DNA from: Flavobacterium salmonis
GTDB taxonomy: Bacteria; Bacteroidota; Bacteroidia; Flavobacteriales; Flavobacteriaceae
Assembly: GCF_903819435.1 (NCBI RefSeq)
Contig: NZ_CAIJDP010000082.1
Span: 1-64,000 of the forward strand
Direction: 5' to 3'
DNA: 64,000 bases
Both the position numbers and the translations under genes were made by a program. Shown here in pieces: positions 36,570 to 46,365 of this stretch. A model generated the notes under the pieces. The model searched no databases. It was not told the DNA's origin and was given only the letters and a program-made list of their open reading frames with translations. Every line of letters starts with the position of its first letter. Position 1 is the stretch's first letter.

Positions 36570-38105
36570 TTACCAACCTTTATTTTGAGTAAGAACACCT
36601 TTACTCACCGCAATTTCATCTGGCGGTATTGGCCAAACGTGATGGATGGCAGGATTAAAATTACGGGCAGGATAAATAACAGCTCCATTATAATGATGCA
36701 AAGGTTTTGCATAGGTAGCCTGAGCATCTCCCCAACGTACTAAATCAAAATGGCGATCTGTCCATTCTCCCGCTAATTCGCAGCGCCTTTCTCTTTTTAA
36801 ATCTGTTAATGTTGCTCCTGAAATACTCGTTAAACCGGCACGGTTTCTAATAAGGTTAATTTCGGTATCGGCACTTAAACCTTTCATCAATTTGGCTTCT
36901 GCCAACATCAAAATCACGTCAGCATAACGTAAAAGAGGTACATTCAGTGCTGTTGAAGGCTTGTCACCGTTTGCATTTACATAACGAATATCAATTCCAC
37001 CCGAAGTTGTTTTTGGATAACCGAACGGCTCCATATACTTTTTGAACTGATATCCCGTTCTGTTACTGGAACTTACAATGTGTTTTCCCTCGTTAAAAGT
37101 TACTAATTCACCAAAATACATAAAGGTATCTCCTTTTTGTAAAATTGTAGCGCTGCGTCTTTTATCTGTTGGATCATAAGTATCGAATAATTCTTTGGTA
37201 GGATAAAAATTTCCCCAACCGTTGTAAACTCCCCAGCCTTTATCTTCCAGACACACTCCCGGAAAAATAGAACCCAATCCCGTGTTTTCTGAACTTGAAG
37301 TTACAGACCAAATGTATTCTGAAGACCAATTATTTTTAATTTTAAAAACATCTTCAAAATTATCAAGCAACTTGTGTTTTCCGCTTCCAACAATAAGATT
37401 TGCATATTTTATGGCGTTGTCCCAATCTTTTGCATACAAGTAGGTACGAACTAAATATCCCCACGCTGCTGTTTTGTGTGCACGTCCGTAATTGTCTGGT
37501 GTAAGTTCATTAAAATACGGTAATAAATCGGCGGCTTTAATTAAATCTGCTGCGATATAAGCATAGTTTTCTCCAACATTTTTAGTTCTTGGAACATACA
37601 CATTTGTTGGGTCGTTTCTATCCTGAATCGGAATTCCGGCACGATCATCTCCATAATGATAGGCTAATTCTAAATGCATTACAGCATGATTGAAATAAGC
37701 TTCTCCTAACATTGCATTTTTTGTTTTTTCATCTAAAGGAATATTCGGAATATTACGAATAACGTCATTACAACGTTTCATGATTTCGTAATGAAGTCTC
37801 CAGATATCTTTAGTATCAGATTCAGATCCGTCTACAATAAAATTTTTGATACGTTCTGCGTTTTGTCTTGGTTTTGTTCCGATATCGTCGCTGGCATTAT
37901 TAAGCCAGAAAAAGCCACGACCGTACATATTGTCATCTGAATATAAAGCATAAATGGCATTTACTCCTGCTTTTGCATCGGCCGGAGTTTTCCAGAAATT
38001 TCCGCTTGACGGTGCTCCCTGCGGAACAACATCAAGTTCGCTTTCGCAAGCTGAAGTGCTTATTAACAGCACAAAACTCAATAATAAAAGACTTAATTTT
38101 TTCAT
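36570..38105 (-). CDS. SusD/RagB-family outer-membrane lipoprotein
   Basis: The 511-residue lipoprotein has a signal ending at Cys20 (LISTSACESELDVVPQG). The classical RagB/SusD N terminus follows (SGNFWKTPADAKAGVNAIYA), with TPR-like helices in the middle and the C-terminal motifs RYADVILMLAEAKLM, LKRERRCELAGE, HFDLVRWG and HHVWPIPPDEI. It would bind ligand on the cell surface together with the SusC-like channel encoded 20 bp upstream. The operon partner downstream is a phosphodiesterase-phosphatase fusion, so a phosphate-bearing ligand is more likely than a glycan (inference). Confidence 0.95.
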   Translation of the reverse strand: MKKLSLLLLSFVLLISTSACESELDVVPQGAPSSGNFWKTPADAKAGVNAIYALYSDDNMYGRGFFWLNNASDDIGTKPRQNAERIKNFIVDGSESDTKDIWRLHYEIMKRCNDVIRNIPNIPLDEKTKNAMLGEAYFNHAVMHLELAYHYGDDRAGIPIQDRNDPTNVYVPRTKNVGENYAYIAADLIKAADLLPYFNELTPDNYGRAHKTAAWGYLVRTYLYAKDWDNAIKYANLIVGSGKHKLLDNFEDVFKIKNNWSSEYIWSVTSSSENTGLGSIFPGVCLEDKGWGVYNGWGNFYPTKELFDTYDPTDKRRSATILQKGDTFMYFGELVTFNEGKHIVSSSNRTGYQFKKYMEPFGYPKTTSGGIDIRYVNANGDKPSTALNVPLLRYADVILMLAEAKLMKGLSADTEINLIRNRAGLTSISGATLTDLKRERRCELAGEWTDRHFDLVRWGDAQATYAKPLHHYNGAVIYPARNFNPAIHHVWPIPPDEIAVSKGVLTQNKGW

Positions 38106-38125
38106 TTTGTTAGTTTTATATTTTT

Positions 38126-41100
38126 TTAAAAAGTAGCATTTACACCCGTCATATAAATACGAGAAAGTGGATATTTACCTAAGTCAAGACCAAAGTTGCT
38201 AAGCCCAACTTCAGGGTCCATTCCTGAATATTTTGTGATGGTAAACAAGTTTTGTCCTGAAATAAAGAATCTAAGTTTTGCTTTTCCGTTTAACCAATTA
38301 TCCTTAACGGTATAACCAATCGAAAGGTTTTTTAATCGGATGAAAGAAGCATCTTCAATATAAAAATCCGAGATTCTTCCGAAGTTATTATTATTGTCTG
38401 TTGATGAAAGTACCGGAATATCTGTGTTTGTATTCGTTGGCGACCAGGCATCTTTAGAATCTGCCAATAAGTTATATCCTGGAAAAGAAGCGTTTAGACC
38501 TGTATATTTTACGGCATTAAAAACCTTGTTTCCAGATACTGCGTTGAAAAACACATTCATATCAAAACCTTTATATCTAAAGTTCATGTTTAAGCTGTAG
38601 GTTGTTTTAGGAAACGGATTTCCAAGTACAACTCTATCGCTATTATTGATTACGCCATCTCCGTTTACATCTTTAAATTTCATATCTCCGGCAACTGCAT
38701 TCGGCTGATACGCTACGCCTGAAGTATTTACATACGCTTTTGCTTCGGCAGTACTTTGAAATAATCCGTCTGTAGAATATCCGTAATAAGCACCAACCGG
38801 GCTTCCAACCTGATAAATATTCGCTAAAGGCAAACTACGAACTCTGTTTATATTTAAAGGTTCAAGAGACGTTAAATCATCTTTAATAGAAACAATTTTG
38901 TTGCTTAAAAATGCAGCGTTTGCGGTTACATCAAACTTAAATTCCCCGCGTGTTTTTTGGTAGGTCAAACTAGCTTCAATACCTTTATTTTCAACATCTC
39001 CCGAGTTTACAATTCGACCTTGTGGAGTTCCTGAAACGCCCGGAAGCTGATCACGAACCAACATGTCTTTATTCTTTTTCACGTAAGCATCTACAGATCC
39101 TGTTAAAGCGCTGTTGAACATAGTGAAATCTAAACCAATATTGGTCTGCTCAGAGCTTTCCCATTTTAAGTTCGGATTTGATAATTCACTTTCGGCATAA
39201 CCGTAATTGATTGTTGGCACTGAACCAATCAAAGCTGAAGTCTGTACTAAAGGCACACTAAATTGATATGGTCCAAGATTCCCTAAATTCCCTATTTGTC
39301 CCCAGCTTGCACGCAGTTTTAAATTGCTTACAATTGGACTTATACCTTTCATGAATTCTTCTTCAGAAATTAACCAACCCGCAGAAACAGAAGGATATAC
39401 TTTCCAACGGTTTGCTGATAAAAGTTTTGAAGTTCCGTCACGACGAACAATTCCTGAGAATAAATATTTTTGATTGAAATCGTAATTTAATCTGCCAACA
39501 TACGATGAAATAACCTCATCAGATAATCCTGCGCCAGTTTGCTGAATTAATTTTGCATTCAGTAAATAACGTTGTGATGCATCTTCGTTATCAAAACCAG
39601 TTCCTTCAACGGTATAAAATTCTCTTTTTGTTTCCTGATATGTATATCCGGCCAAAGCTTTGAAATTGTGTTTTCCGAATGATTTTTCGTAAGAAATCGT
39701 TTGTTCGCCCAATAAATCAGTAGTTGTAATCGACTTTTGTGTTAATCGGTTAAAGTCGAATATTTTTCCTGGCTCTGTAATTTTCACTGCAAATTCTTTT
39801 GCATTATCCTGAATTCTGGTGTAGCCCCAGTTTGATTTTACTTTCAAACCTGGAATAATTTCCCATTCAGCATAAGGATTGATCAAAACAGTCGAAATAG
39901 GATTTCTGTTATCTAATCTTTTTAAATAAGCAACCGGATTTATAACGTCTCCGTAAGAACCAATGTATTTTTCCGGAACTCCGCCAAATTGTCCTGAACC
40001 GTCTTCTCTATATACTGTTGCATTTGGCGGATATAAAATTGCTGCTAAAATTGCTCCGGTATAACCGTTGGATGTATTGGCACTTTGTCCGTTCGTTAAC
40101 GAATACGATAGATTTTCTCCAATTGTGAAATTTGGCGCCAGTTTAAAAGACGAATTCGCTCTTGCTGTATAACGCTCACCGAATGTATTCAATAAAATAC
40201 CTTCATTTTTTCTATAACTTCCAGACAAAAAGAAATTAGATTTTTCTGTTTTTCCGTTTATAGAAATCGATAAATCCTGAATTCCACCTGTTTGAAAAAT
40301 TTCATCCATCCAGTTTGTTTTTGTAGTTCTTGCTGTTGGTTCAAAAGCAGGATCAAAAGCGGGTATTCTTGGTAATCCTGCGTTATCTCTGGCTGTATTC
40401 ATAGCATCTGAATATTCGGCAGCATTTAGAACGCCTAATTTTTTGGCTACATTTTGAAATCCTCCCTGATAATTTACATTTACATTGATACGATCCGAAA
40501 CGCCTTTTTTAGAAGTAATTAAAATTACTCCACCAGAAGCTCTCGCACCATAAATCGCTGCTGAAGCCGCATCTTTCAAAACACTTATCGAAGCAATATC
40601 ATTTGGGTTTAAAGTATTTAGTGAACCGCTGTAAATAATTCCGTCTAAAACAATTAACGGCGTTTCGGCATTCAAAGATCCAATACCACGAATGTTGATA
40701 GTTGGTTCTGCCGTTGGGTCACCACCATTATTTATTACGGTAACACCTGCAACAGTTCCCTGCAATAATTCAGATGCACTGTTATAGGTCCTGCTTGAAG
40801 ATTCTTTCATAGAAACTGCTCCTACAGCTCCCAAAACTTCATTCTTTTTTACACTTCCGTATCCCATAACCACAACTTCCTGAAGTTGTTTCATGTCTGC
40901 AACCAGTTTTACGGTAATATTTTGAGATTGCGTTACTTTTACTTCTTGCGTAACATAACCAACATAAGAAAATACAAGTGTTGCTTCAGCTCCGGTAACT
41001 TCCATTTTAAAAGTTCCGTCAAAATCTGTAGACGATGCTGCATCCGAAGTTTTGTCTTTAATGCCAACTCCAGGCAAAGGCATATTATCATCGCCGCCGA

Positions 41101-41512
41101 AAACGGTTCCTGAAATAATAAGTTTGTTCTGGTCTACAGCACCAATTCTCTGATTTTTTTTAATGACGATATTATTACTTACAATTTCATATCGAAGCGA
41201 AAAATTACTGCAAATTTTATCCAGCGCTTGTTCTAACGGAACATTACTTAGTTTTAAACTAATTTTCTGATTGCCATTGATTTGATTGCTTTCATACATA
41301 AAATGTACATCAACTTGCTTTTCTATTTTTTGAAAAATACTTTTGATGCTTTCATTTTCTACTTTTAAAGTGACTCTGTTATTCAGGTCAACATTTCCGG
41401 CATTTGCCGTTATTCCTGTAAAAAATAAGGCAATGAACATAACAACTTTGGCCAGAAGGGCTTTTGTAATGCTTTGACTTTTTACGACAAACCGCATTTG
41501 TTTTTCATTCAT
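38126..41512 (-). CDS. SusC/RagA TonB-dependent outer-membrane transporter
   Basis: The 1128-residue protein has an N-terminal signal segment, an STN domain (about residues 50-115), a carboxypeptidase-regulatory-like domain (about 130-210), a TonB-box/plug region (VVVMGYGSVKKNEVLGAV, then INIRGIGSLNAETPLIVLDG and SVLKDAASAAIYGARASGG) and a C-terminal barrel ending in Phe. With the SusD partner it should import a compound over the outer membrane. The STN domain matches the upstream fecR and sigma genes. The N-terminal signal region is long; a start at a later Met is possible. Confidence 0.95.
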   Translation of the reverse strand: MNEKQMRFVVKSQSITKALLAKVVMFIALFFTGITANAGNVDLNNRVTLKVENESIKSIFQKIEKQVDVHFMYESNQINGNQKISLKLSNVPLEQALDKICSNFSLRYEIVSNNIVIKKNQRIGAVDQNKLIISGTVFGGDDNMPLPGVGIKDKTSDAASSTDFDGTFKMEVTGAEATLVFSYVGYVTQEVKVTQSQNITVKLVADMKQLQEVVVMGYGSVKKNEVLGAVGAVSMKESSSRTYNSASELLQGTVAGVTVINNGGDPTAEPTINIRGIGSLNAETPLIVLDGIIYSGSLNTLNPNDIASISVLKDAASAAIYGARASGGVILITSKKGVSDRINVNVNYQGGFQNVAKKLGVLNAAEYSDAMNTARDNAGLPRIPAFDPAFEPTARTTKTNWMDEIFQTGGIQDLSISINGKTEKSNFFLSGSYRKNEGILLNTFGERYTARANSSFKLAPNFTIGENLSYSLTNGQSANTSNGYTGAILAAILYPPNATVYREDGSGQFGGVPEKYIGSYGDVINPVAYLKRLDNRNPISTVLINPYAEWEIIPGLKVKSNWGYTRIQDNAKEFAVKITEPGKIFDFNRLTQKSITTTDLLGEQTISYEKSFGKHNFKALAGYTYQETKREFYTVEGTGFDNEDASQRYLLNAKLIQQTGAGLSDEVISSYVGRLNYDFNQKYLFSGIVRRDGTSKLLSANRWKVYPSVSAGWLISEEEFMKGISPIVSNLKLRASWGQIGNLGNLGPYQFSVPLVQTSALIGSVPTINYGYAESELSNPNLKWESSEQTNIGLDFTMFNSALTGSVDAYVKKNKDMLVRDQLPGVSGTPQGRIVNSGDVENKGIEASLTYQKTRGEFKFDVTANAAFLSNKIVSIKDDLTSLEPLNINRVRSLPLANIYQVGSPVGAYYGYSTDGLFQSTAEAKAYVNTSGVAYQPNAVAGDMKFKDVNGDGVINNSDRVVLGNPFPKTTYSLNMNFRYKGFDMNVFFNAVSGNKVFNAVKYTGLNASFPGYNLLADSKDAWSPTNTNTDIPVLSSTDNNNNFGRISDFYIEDASFIRLKNLSIGYTVKDNWLNGKAKLRFFISGQNLFTITKYSGMDPEVGLSNFGLDLGKYPLSRIYMTGVNATF

Positions 41513-41529
41513 GGGGGAAGGGTTTTAGA

Positions 41530-41611
41530 TTTTTAGATTTTTAGATGTCTCATTTTTAACTTCTCACTTTTTACTTTTAACTTCTCACAATTAACAACTC
41601 ACAATTCACAA
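41530..41611. repeat. AT-rich imperfect tandem repeat in the fecR-susC gap
   Basis: Variants of AACTTCTCAC and AACAACTCACAATTCACAATT, plus TTTTTAGATTTTTAGAT, repeat in tandem across the gap between susC and fecR. Similar low-complexity spacer repeats are common in Flavobacterium genomes. No function is implied; it fills the susC leader region. Confidence 0.5.
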
Positions 41612-42535
41612 TTATTGAATCTTATAAACTCCTGATTCCAGTTTATAATCAGCATTAATTATATTACACACCAAAGCAACAACCTGACTCACCGGAAGTT
41701 CTTTGAAATAGGCGCTTATTTTCAGATTATTTAAATTCTTGTTTTTGATTTCAACCTCTACATTATAATTGCGGTTGATCGTTGCGATAACTTCTGTTAA
41801 AGGCGTTTCTTCAAAAACAATGATATTTTTTCGCCATAACGAAATAGAATTTACAGGAACATCCTTAAAGGCCTGAAGCTTATTATCATGTGATTTAAAA
41901 ACCACTTTCTGGCCTGGAGTTACATACACATTTTCTTCTGTTACGGTCGATTTTACATTTACTCTTCCCGTTAAAACAGAAACTTCCTGAGTAGTTTGAT
42001 CGGGATAAGCCTGAACATTAAAACTGGTTCCGAGAACTTTTGTGTCCATTTTATCGGTATGAATTATAAAAGGATGTTTTTTGTCTTTGTGTACATCAAA
42101 AAAAGCTTCTCCGGTTAAGTACACTTCTCTTGTATCTCCTTTAAATTCTTTTGGATATTTTAAAAGGCTTCCTGCGTTTAACCAAATTTGTGTTCCGTCG
42201 CTTAAAATTACTTTAGCATGTTCGCCGGCTTTTGTCGCATATTGTTTTGTTTCTATAACAGGTATCGTTATTTGATACACAAACCATGATAATCCCATTA
42301 CGAATAATATAGATGCGGCAACAGCCCAGTTTTTATATTGAAGAAAAATAACTTGGTTTGTTTTCTTGATTTGTCTTAATTCCTTTTTTAGTTTCGAACG
42401 ATCTGATTCAACTATTTCCATATTTTCAAAAACTTCATTGGTATCATCATACCACTTATTCCACATCTCTTGTCCTTTTGGAGAATATCCTCCATCTAAA
42501 AAATGTTTTATTTCTTGTTGTAATTTTTCAGGCAT
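41612..42535 (-). CDS. FecR-family anti-sigma factor
   Basis: The 307-residue protein has a cytoplasmic sigma-binding N terminus (about residues 1-80), one transmembrane helix (about 84-105, WAVAASILFVMGLSWFVYQI), a FecR domain (VILSDGTQIWLNAGSLLKYP, then REVYLTGEAFFDV) and a C-terminal DUF4974 domain (LTEVIATINRNYNVEVEIKN). It should hold the adjacent ECF sigma factor until the STN domain of the SusC-like transporter signals. A repeated promoter-like element lies between it and the sigma gene. Confidence 0.94.
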   Translation of the reverse strand: MPEKLQQEIKHFLDGGYSPKGQEMWNKWYDDTNEVFENMEIVESDRSKLKKELRQIKKTNQVIFLQYKNWAVAASILFVMGLSWFVYQITIPVIETKQYATKAGEHAKVILSDGTQIWLNAGSLLKYPKEFKGDTREVYLTGEAFFDVHKDKKHPFIIHTDKMDTKVLGTSFNVQAYPDQTTQEVSVLTGRVNVKSTVTEENVYVTPGQKVVFKSHDNKLQAFKDVPVNSISLWRKNIIVFEETPLTEVIATINRNYNVEVEIKNKNLNNLKISAYFKELPVSQVVALVCNIINADYKLESGVYKIQ

Positions 42536-42560
42536 TATAATTTCTTTATCTCTTTAATAG

Positions 42561-42604
42561 TATGTCTTTGAAATTGAAATTTCAGGTAGGTTGCTTAGGT
42601 TACG
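42561..42604 (-). promoter_or_regulatory. Repeated promoter-like element upstream of fecR
   Basis: On the minus strand CGTAACCT (42604-42597), then an ACCTACC block, then GACATA (42566-42561) match the element at 43319-43362 with the same spacing. The shared GTAACC resembles the AAC-containing -35 boxes of ECF sigma promoters. It lies about 26 bp before the fecR start. Confidence 0.6.
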
Positions 42605-42648
42605 CTTGTGTTAAGAAAAAACGGTGCGCTTATCAATTAGAAAATATT

Positions 42649-43206
42649 CTAATTAAACTCTCCTAAATAAGTTCGCATGAATTTTAGCGAGTATGTAATA
42701 TGATACTTCACGGTTTCGATTGAAACATTAAGTTCTTCTGCGATTTCTTTATTGGAGTAATGTTTAATCCGACTCAGAATAAAAACCTCTTTTGATTTCT
42801 TGGGAAGTAATGCTGTTGCTTTATCGACGGCTTGCTGCAATTCATCATAAAAAATAGAATCTTCTGTTGCGTTATGACTGGTATATTCAACCGTATTTCG
42901 GTCTAAAACCTCTTGTATATATTGGTCTGTAACCGAATGTGATTTTATATAATCTAATGTCATGTAGCGAACGGAAGTGTAGATATAAGCAGCAAAACTC
43001 TTTTGAATTAAAATGGTTTTACGGCGTTCCCAAATGGTGGTAAATACTTCCTGAACGATTTCTTCAGAAATTGGAATTGATTTCATTCTGATATAAACAA
43101 AGCGAACGAGTAAATCCCTGTACCTAAAATACAGTTCATCAAATGCTTTATCTTTTCCTTGTTTCAATAATTCAACAAGTTCTTCATCTGTAAAACCTTT
43201 ATGCAT
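42649..43206 (-). CDS. ECF RNA polymerase sigma factor
   Basis: The 185-residue protein shows region 2 (about residues 10-90, with KAFDELYFRYRDLLVRFVYI and SEEIVQEVFTTIWERR) and region 4 (about 120-180, ATALLPKKSKEVFILSRIKH, then SNKEIAEELNVSIETVKYHI). It is a Bacteroidetes FecI-like sigma factor paired with fecR. It probably activates its own gene and fecR through the two copies of the upstream element, and the susCD operon. Confidence 0.94.
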   Translation of the reverse strand: MHKGFTDEELVELLKQGKDKAFDELYFRYRDLLVRFVYIRMKSIPISEEIVQEVFTTIWERRKTILIQKSFAAYIYTSVRYMTLDYIKSHSVTDQYIQEVLDRNTVEYTSHNATEDSIFYDELQQAVDKATALLPKKSKEVFILSRIKHYSNKEIAEELNVSIETVKYHITYSLKFMRTYLGEFN

Positions 43207-43318
43207 AATACTTCGCTTTTATATTATTTGCCCCAAAAAGGGTTGGTAACAAAACCGTTATTTTGCGAAGTATTCTTCTTTTTAAAAATGACATATACTA
43301 CAATAGTTTGTTTTATAA

Positions 43319-43362
43319 TATGTCTTCAAAATTATAAATCAGGGTAGGTCGATAAGGTTACG
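43319..43362 (-). promoter_or_regulatory. Repeated promoter-like element upstream of the sigma gene
   Basis: The second copy of the CGTAACCT / ACCTACC / GACATA element (minus-strand reading), 36 bp between the outer boxes exactly as at 42561-42604, and about 113 bp before the sigma start. The surrounding 43207-43564 region shows no gene. Autoregulation of the sigma factor is the simplest reading. Confidence 0.6.
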
Positions 43363-43564
43363 GTTACATTAATAAAAAGGTCCGTTTATAAAACATTGTA
43401 TTAACATTTCCTCTCTGAGATGTTATGAAGTCATTTTGATAACACAAACAACAACACTCATTATAAAGAAGTTACTCAGAAATGTAAAAATAAAATTGAT
43501 GTATTAAATTTAACAGCAAAATAATGGACTTAACACCTTAAATTGGACACAGAAAACAAAATTT

Positions 43565-44333
43565 GGTTCTGTCGCATCTGTCAGAATAAAATATAAGAAT
43601 TTAAGTAATTTTAAAGTTAGCCCGCCAATTTACAGAATGATTTAAACATAGAGATCCCTGGTCCAACCATTTGATTCTTCCTCAGCATATGCACAACTTC
43701 AATTCCGCTTAACGTTCGTTTGGCCGATTCAAAATTTTTAAAACCTAATCCGTTTTTTATGTGCCACTTGATGAAACGATGGTCCTGTTCGATAATATTG
43801 TTGCCATATTTACACTGTCAGATTTTAATCTTTGAGAAAGAACGTTTGTTATAGACTTTGATCGCTGCGGTATTAGAACCGCTTTTATCAATATTTATTA
43901 CTCTTGGCCGGTAATTATTAGCAATTGCTTTAATTAGAAATGACTGAGCACTCATTCTTTGTCTTTTTCTGGTCAAAAGAAAGTCAACCGTATTGCCTAA
44001 TTTATCTACTGCTCGATATAAATAACACCAAATGCCTTTTACTTTGATGTAGGTCTCATCCAATCTCCAACTCGCCCCCACTCTGCCTTTTCTCTGCCTC
44101 ATCTCTGCCTCAAGCAAAGGTGCAAACTTATAAACCCAACGCTGAATCGTGGCATGATCCACAATGACTCCTCTAATCTTCATTAGTTCTTAAACATCCC
44201 GGTAACTAAGTGTAAATCTTAGCTTGAAATATACTGTCTGAAGAATTATGTATTTTGGATAACAATGACCTTTAGTATTCATCTTTTGATCGGTTTAAAA
44301 TTCTAAAGATAAAAGTTATTCCCAGATGCGACA
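43565..44333 (-). mobile_element. IS6-family element, inactive and cut at its right end
   Basis: The left end GGTTCTGTCGCATCTG starts at 43565. The right end reads CCCAGATGCGACA to 44333 and then changes directly into ClC channel coding sequence, so the last GAACC of the terminal repeat is missing. An adjacent deletion, a common result of IS6-family activity, probably removed these bases and the 5' part of the channel gene. Confidence 0.88.
43617..44282 (-). pseudogene. IS6-family transposase with nonsense mutations
   Basis: Relative to the intact copy, the codon after DV in the N-terminal part has become TAA (near 44190) and the Trp/Arg codon in the KIxQCKY segment has become TGA (near 43818). 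The middle part with two of the three catalytic residues remains open. Some nearby codons have also drifted. Confidence 0.88.
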
Positions 44334-44919
44334 TCAACTACTGATCTGCCTGTCAGCAATTTTACACTTGTTGGTATGGCCGGAATCCTAAGCGGATTAT
44401 TTCACGCTCCACTGACCGCTATTTTCCTTATTGCGGAAATAACTGGAGGATATGATTTAATGATTCCATTAATGATTGTTGCTTCTGTTAGTTTTGCTGT
44501 TTCAAAACGTTTTGAAAAACACTCACTTGATGTCAAGAATCTGGCCCGTAAAGGAAATGTTTTTACCAGTAACAAGGACACTAATATTCTCTGCAAACTT
44601 GAAATTGAGGATCTTGTAAAAAAAGTTTACCTCATTGTAGAAGCAAATCAGGATCTCGAGAATGTAGCCGAACTTTTAGCCCACTCAGACCAAGTGATTT
44701 TTGGTGTTGTCAGTGATGATAATGAATTGGAAGGACTGGTATATTTCAATGATATTCGGGAAGTGATTTTTGAGCATGGAAACCGTGATGAATAAGTTTG
44801 AAAAAAGTAATAAAGTTTTCCTGCCAGTGCTGAAAAACGGGAAATATTACGGTTTTATCTCCAAGTCAGATGTGTTGGAGTCTTATAGGAATAGGCTGAA
44901 ATCGATGATTTTTGAATAA
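44331..44919 (+). pseudogene. ClC chloride channel fragment with C-terminal CBS domains, truncated and frameshifted
   Basis: The frame opens directly at the IS end and encodes the last membrane part of a ClC protein (LPVSNFTLVGMAGILSGLFH, then APLTAIFLIAEITGGYDLMI) followed by the first CBS domain. It stops at 44795. The second CBS domain continues in another frame (about 44785-44919, VFLPVLKNGKYYGFISKSDV). The gene therefore lost both its 5' two thirds to the IS junction and its reading frame. It is non-functional as a channel. Confidence 0.88.
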
Positions 44920-45054
44920 AATATTTTTCCAGCAAATAATTAAATTCAAATTTTCATTTACCTGGTTTCACTTAACACTCAATAAAATTAGTCTTATCTT
45001 AGCAATACAAGGCTATAATAAGGCATCAAAAAATAGCAACTAATTTTATAAATT

Positions 45055-46365
45055 ATGAGAAAAGTTACAGATTTACTAAACCTTCGGGATGGAGAAGATG
45101 ACAGGGCGAAAACATTAGAGGCCATAAAGAAGAACATAACCTTCAAAGGTGCTAATCTTTGGATCTTGGCCTGCGCCATAATTGTTGCCTCCGTTGGGCT
45201 AAATGTAAACTCAACTGCAGTTATTATTGGAGCAATGCTGATATCCCCACTTATGGGACCAATTGTAGGAGCTGGTTTTGCACTTGGCATTTATGATTTT
45301 TCATTACTTAAAAAATCACTTAACAACCTGCTTATCGCCACTGTGGTAAGTCTGGCAGTGTCAACCTTATATTTTTACCTCAGTCCCTTCAAGGATGTCC
45401 AGTCTGAATTGCTAGCCAGAACATCCCCTAATATTTATGATATTCTGATTGCTTTTTTTGGAGGTGTTGTCGGGGTTATTGCAGTGACAAGATCAGAAAA
45501 AGGAAATCCTATTCCAGGAGTTGCTATTGCAACTGCACTTATGCCACCATTATGTACTGCAGGGTATGGCTTGGCTACAGCGCAATGGACGTTCTTCTTA
45601 GGGGCCTTTTATCTCTATTGCATCAATTGCGTATTTATAGGAATTGCAACATTTTTAATTATTAAATACCTTAATTATCCAGCAGTTAAACAGGTTGATG
45701 AAAAACATCAAAAACGCGTAAAATATACCATAGCTTTTTTAATTACCATAATGCTTTTACCCAGCAGTTATCTTGCTTACTCGCTCTACAGGGAACAGCA
45801 GTTTAAAAAAAACATAGATCTTTTCATTGAAAATGAATTCGTAGATAAAGGATACACCATTGTGTACAAAAAGACCAACTTTAATGCTAAAACCAAAAAA
45901 CTAGAACTCGCTTTCCTATCAAGGCGTTTTTCTTCATTAAAAATAAAAGATCTTACCAACAGGTTAAACCATAATAAATACCTGAACGGCACACAACTGC
46001 AGATTCGACAAGACAGCACTGATCGTTACAATGCACTAAAAGGAGATATCCTTAATCAGATTAAAAGTAGTGAAAACGAAATGAATGTTAAAGATATTAA
46101 GATCATGCAACTGGAGAAGGAACTGACTAAAAATAAATTTGACAACCGTCAGATTTTAAAAGAGACAAGAGTTTTATTTCCAATAATTAGCTCACTTTCC
46201 ATCACTAAGAGTACTTTAATCAATCAAAAGGACAGTACCACTACCATAACGGCTGTTATCTATGATGCATCCAAAAATCTTAATAAAGCTGAAAATGAAA
46301 AATTACAAAAATGGCTTAATGAAAGATTATCCGTTAAAGATGTAGAACTTTTCAGGAAACCTTAG
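45055..46365 (+). CDS. DUF389 (TIGR00341) family membrane protein
   Basis: The 436-residue protein begins with a DUF389 core of about six transmembrane helices (residues 30-220), with the conserved VNSTAVIIGAMLISPLMGPI, FFGGVVGVIAVTRSEKG and GVAIATALMPPLCTAGYGLA. A soluble tail (about 240-436) follows, including a coiled-coil-like segment near residues 330-365. The function of DUF389 proteins is not established. The gene's last four bases overlap the end of nhaA on the other strand. Between a ClC remnant and nhaA it may belong to ion homeostasis (inference). Confidence 0.88.
   Translation: MRKVTDLLNLRDGEDDRAKTLEAIKKNITFKGANLWILACAIIVASVGLNVNSTAVIIGAMLISPLMGPIVGAGFALGIYDFSLLKKSLNNLLIATVVSLAVSTLYFYLSPFKDVQSELLARTSPNIYDILIAFFGGVVGVIAVTRSEKGNPIPGVAIATALMPPLCTAGYGLATAQWTFFLGAFYLYCINCVFIGIATFLIIKYLNYPAVKQVDEKHQKRVKYTIAFLITIMLLPSSYLAYSLYREQQFKKNIDLFIENEFVDKGYTIVYKKTNFNAKTKKLELAFLSRRFSSLKIKDLTNRLNHNKYLNGTQLQIRQDSTDRYNALKGDILNQIKSSENEMNVKDIKIMQLEKELTKNKFDNRQILKETRVLFPIISSLSITKSTLINQKDSTTTITAVIYDASKNLNKAENEKLQKWLNERLSVKDVELFRKP

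Noticed and set aside
41530..41611. CRISPR-like repeat between fecR and susC
   Set aside because: The units are short, imperfect and adjacent without unique spacers; this is low-complexity intergenic repeat, not an array.
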